Part shown: piece by piece, positions 5,055-5,682 of the stretch
Position numbering within the stretch: the first letter of the stretch is position 1
How the letters are laid out: the number at the start of each line of letters is the position of its first letter
From: Minisyncoccota bacterium
GTDB lineage: Bacteria; Patescibacteriota; Microgenomatia; UBA1400; PJMF01
Reading direction: 5' to 3'
DNA: 5,682 nucleotides
NCBI GenBank assembly: GCA_012799795.1
Contig: JAAZKO010000077.1
Coordinates: 1-5,682 of the forward strand
Translations under genes and position numbers: made by a program
The notes under the pieces: model-generated
Seen by the model: only the letters and a program-made list of their open reading frames with translations
Told to the model about the DNA's origin: nothing
Databases searched by the model: none

Positions 5055-5682
5055 CTATTTTGTGATAGTGCCTCCGCTAAATAAGGCAAAACTCATAAAT
5101 CCTGGAGCACTAGGTAAGCTTTTTTTTACCTCGATTGTTTTATTACTAATATCATTTTCACTTTTGGCACGAGATTCAATTAAATATTGGGCTTCAGCAA
5201 TTAAGCCGGAACCGCCACTAACTTGAATGTCGGCACCAGCTCCAACAGCTTGAATGTATAAACTTGAATCATTAGAGGCAGGAAGGTTTAAAGTATATGC
5301 ATATTTAAATTCATCGGTGGAAGTTTCAGTAGCGACAATGAAATTCTGGGCGCTATTATAAAGACAATTGTTAGCAGCAACTAGATAATAATAACTCTGA
5401 TATTCGGTTCCGCTGAGATGCAAAAAAGTTAACAACAAACCAACCTTATGAGTAGGTCCGCAAGTAGTTTTTGACCATTTGATTACAACATTTCCAGCAG
5501 CATTATTCAAATCAATTTGTAAACTTTCTCCTTGGTTGAGATAGCCTTCGAAAGTTTGACTAGTAGCAATTGATACTTGGTTATTTGGATCATTAAGAAT
5601 AAGACCAATATCTAGAATATCATCAACGCCACTTTCAAATTGATAAATTTTATTGAGAGCTTCATCAATCCCAGTTTCAGCA
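5055..5682 (-). CDS. PilX-like pilus protein, C-terminal part (partial)
   Basis: The reading frame is open from the stop at 5055-5057 to the right edge, giving 208 visible residues; the true start lies outside. The visible part opens with AETGIDEALNKIYQFESGVD. This resembles the helix just after the hydrophobic segment in PilX-type minor pilins, where an (A)E(A/S)GI(E/D)EAL block is usual. The N-terminal membrane helix and any prepilin cleavage site would lie just beyond the edge. The body is a beta-rich extracellular-type domain rich in Ser, Asn and Gly, with two cysteines (74 and 106 of the visible part) that could form a disulfide bond. The end, MSFALFSGGTITK, is hydrophobic then polar. 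Its place directly ahead of pilMNO supports a minor pilin or pilus-associated role. An internal TTG at 5510 is not the start. Confidence 0.7.
   Translation of the reverse strand, partial: AETGIDEALNKIYQFESGVDDILDIGLILNDPNNQVSIATSQTFEGYLNQGESLQIDLNNAAGNVVIKWSKTTCGPTHKVGLLLTFLHLSGTEYQSYYYLVAANNCLYNSAQNFIVATETSTDEFKYAYTLNLPASNDSSLYIQAVGAGADIQVSGGSGLIAEAQYLIESRAKSENDISNKTIEVKKSLPSAPGFMSFALFSGGTITK

Noticed and set aside
5508..5510. TTG as the start of the PilX-like gene
   Set aside because: The frame stays open to the window edge, and the upstream residues include a PilX-like AETGIDEAL block, so the gene begins outside the window.

Overview
The window looks like chromosomal housekeeping DNA from a low-GC bacterium with a reduced genome, most likely of the Candidate Phyla Radiation (Patescibacteria), perhaps the Microgenomates side. 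This placement is an inference. It rests on the short zinc-free L32, the AT-rich composition, the very tight gene packing, an acyl-carrier-like protein with no fatty acid synthesis genes beside it, and a pilMNO operon headed by a PilX-like protein. No marker gene in the window settles the phylum.

Left part, plus strand (248-2513): ribosomal protein L32 (rpmF), the antitermination factor NusB, a small acyl-carrier-protein-like protein, RNase III (rnc), ribosomal protein S16 (rpsP) and a KH-domain RNA-binding protein (khpA). The set concerns ribosome production: NusB acts in rRNA antitermination, RNase III processes the rRNA precursor, L32 and S16 are ribosomal proteins, and KhpA binds RNA. The order resembles a compressed version of the common bacterial rpmF-plsX-fab-acpP-rnc and rnc-smc-ftsY-ffh-rpsP-khpA-rimM-trmD neighbourhoods, with the lipid, SRP and tRNA-methylase genes missing. 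Two genes (nusB, rpsP) have promoter-like hexamers ending 6-8 bases before the ATG and no Shine-Dalgarno sequence, which suggests leaderless or nearly leaderless mRNAs. At the far left a divergent gene begins and runs off the edge; it has a perfect 17-bp tandem duplication carrying an extended -10 motif upstream.

Right part, minus strand (5682 down to 2516): a type IV pilus operon, transcribed as PilX-like minor pilin (cut by the right edge), pilM, pilN, pilO. Spacings are 11 nt, an ATGA overlap, and 0 nt. PilM (cytoplasmic actin-like), PilN and PilO (single-pass membrane proteins) form the alignment/assembly platform of the pilus machine; the PilX-like protein is probably a minor pilin or pilus-associated protein. 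pilO converges on khpA with only two bases between their stop codons.

The window holds no mobile element, CRISPR array, tRNA or rRNA that I can see. The most unusual items are the ACP-like protein without the phosphopantetheine serine, the leaderless promoter arrangement, the duplicated -10 element, and departures from consensus in KhpA and PilM.
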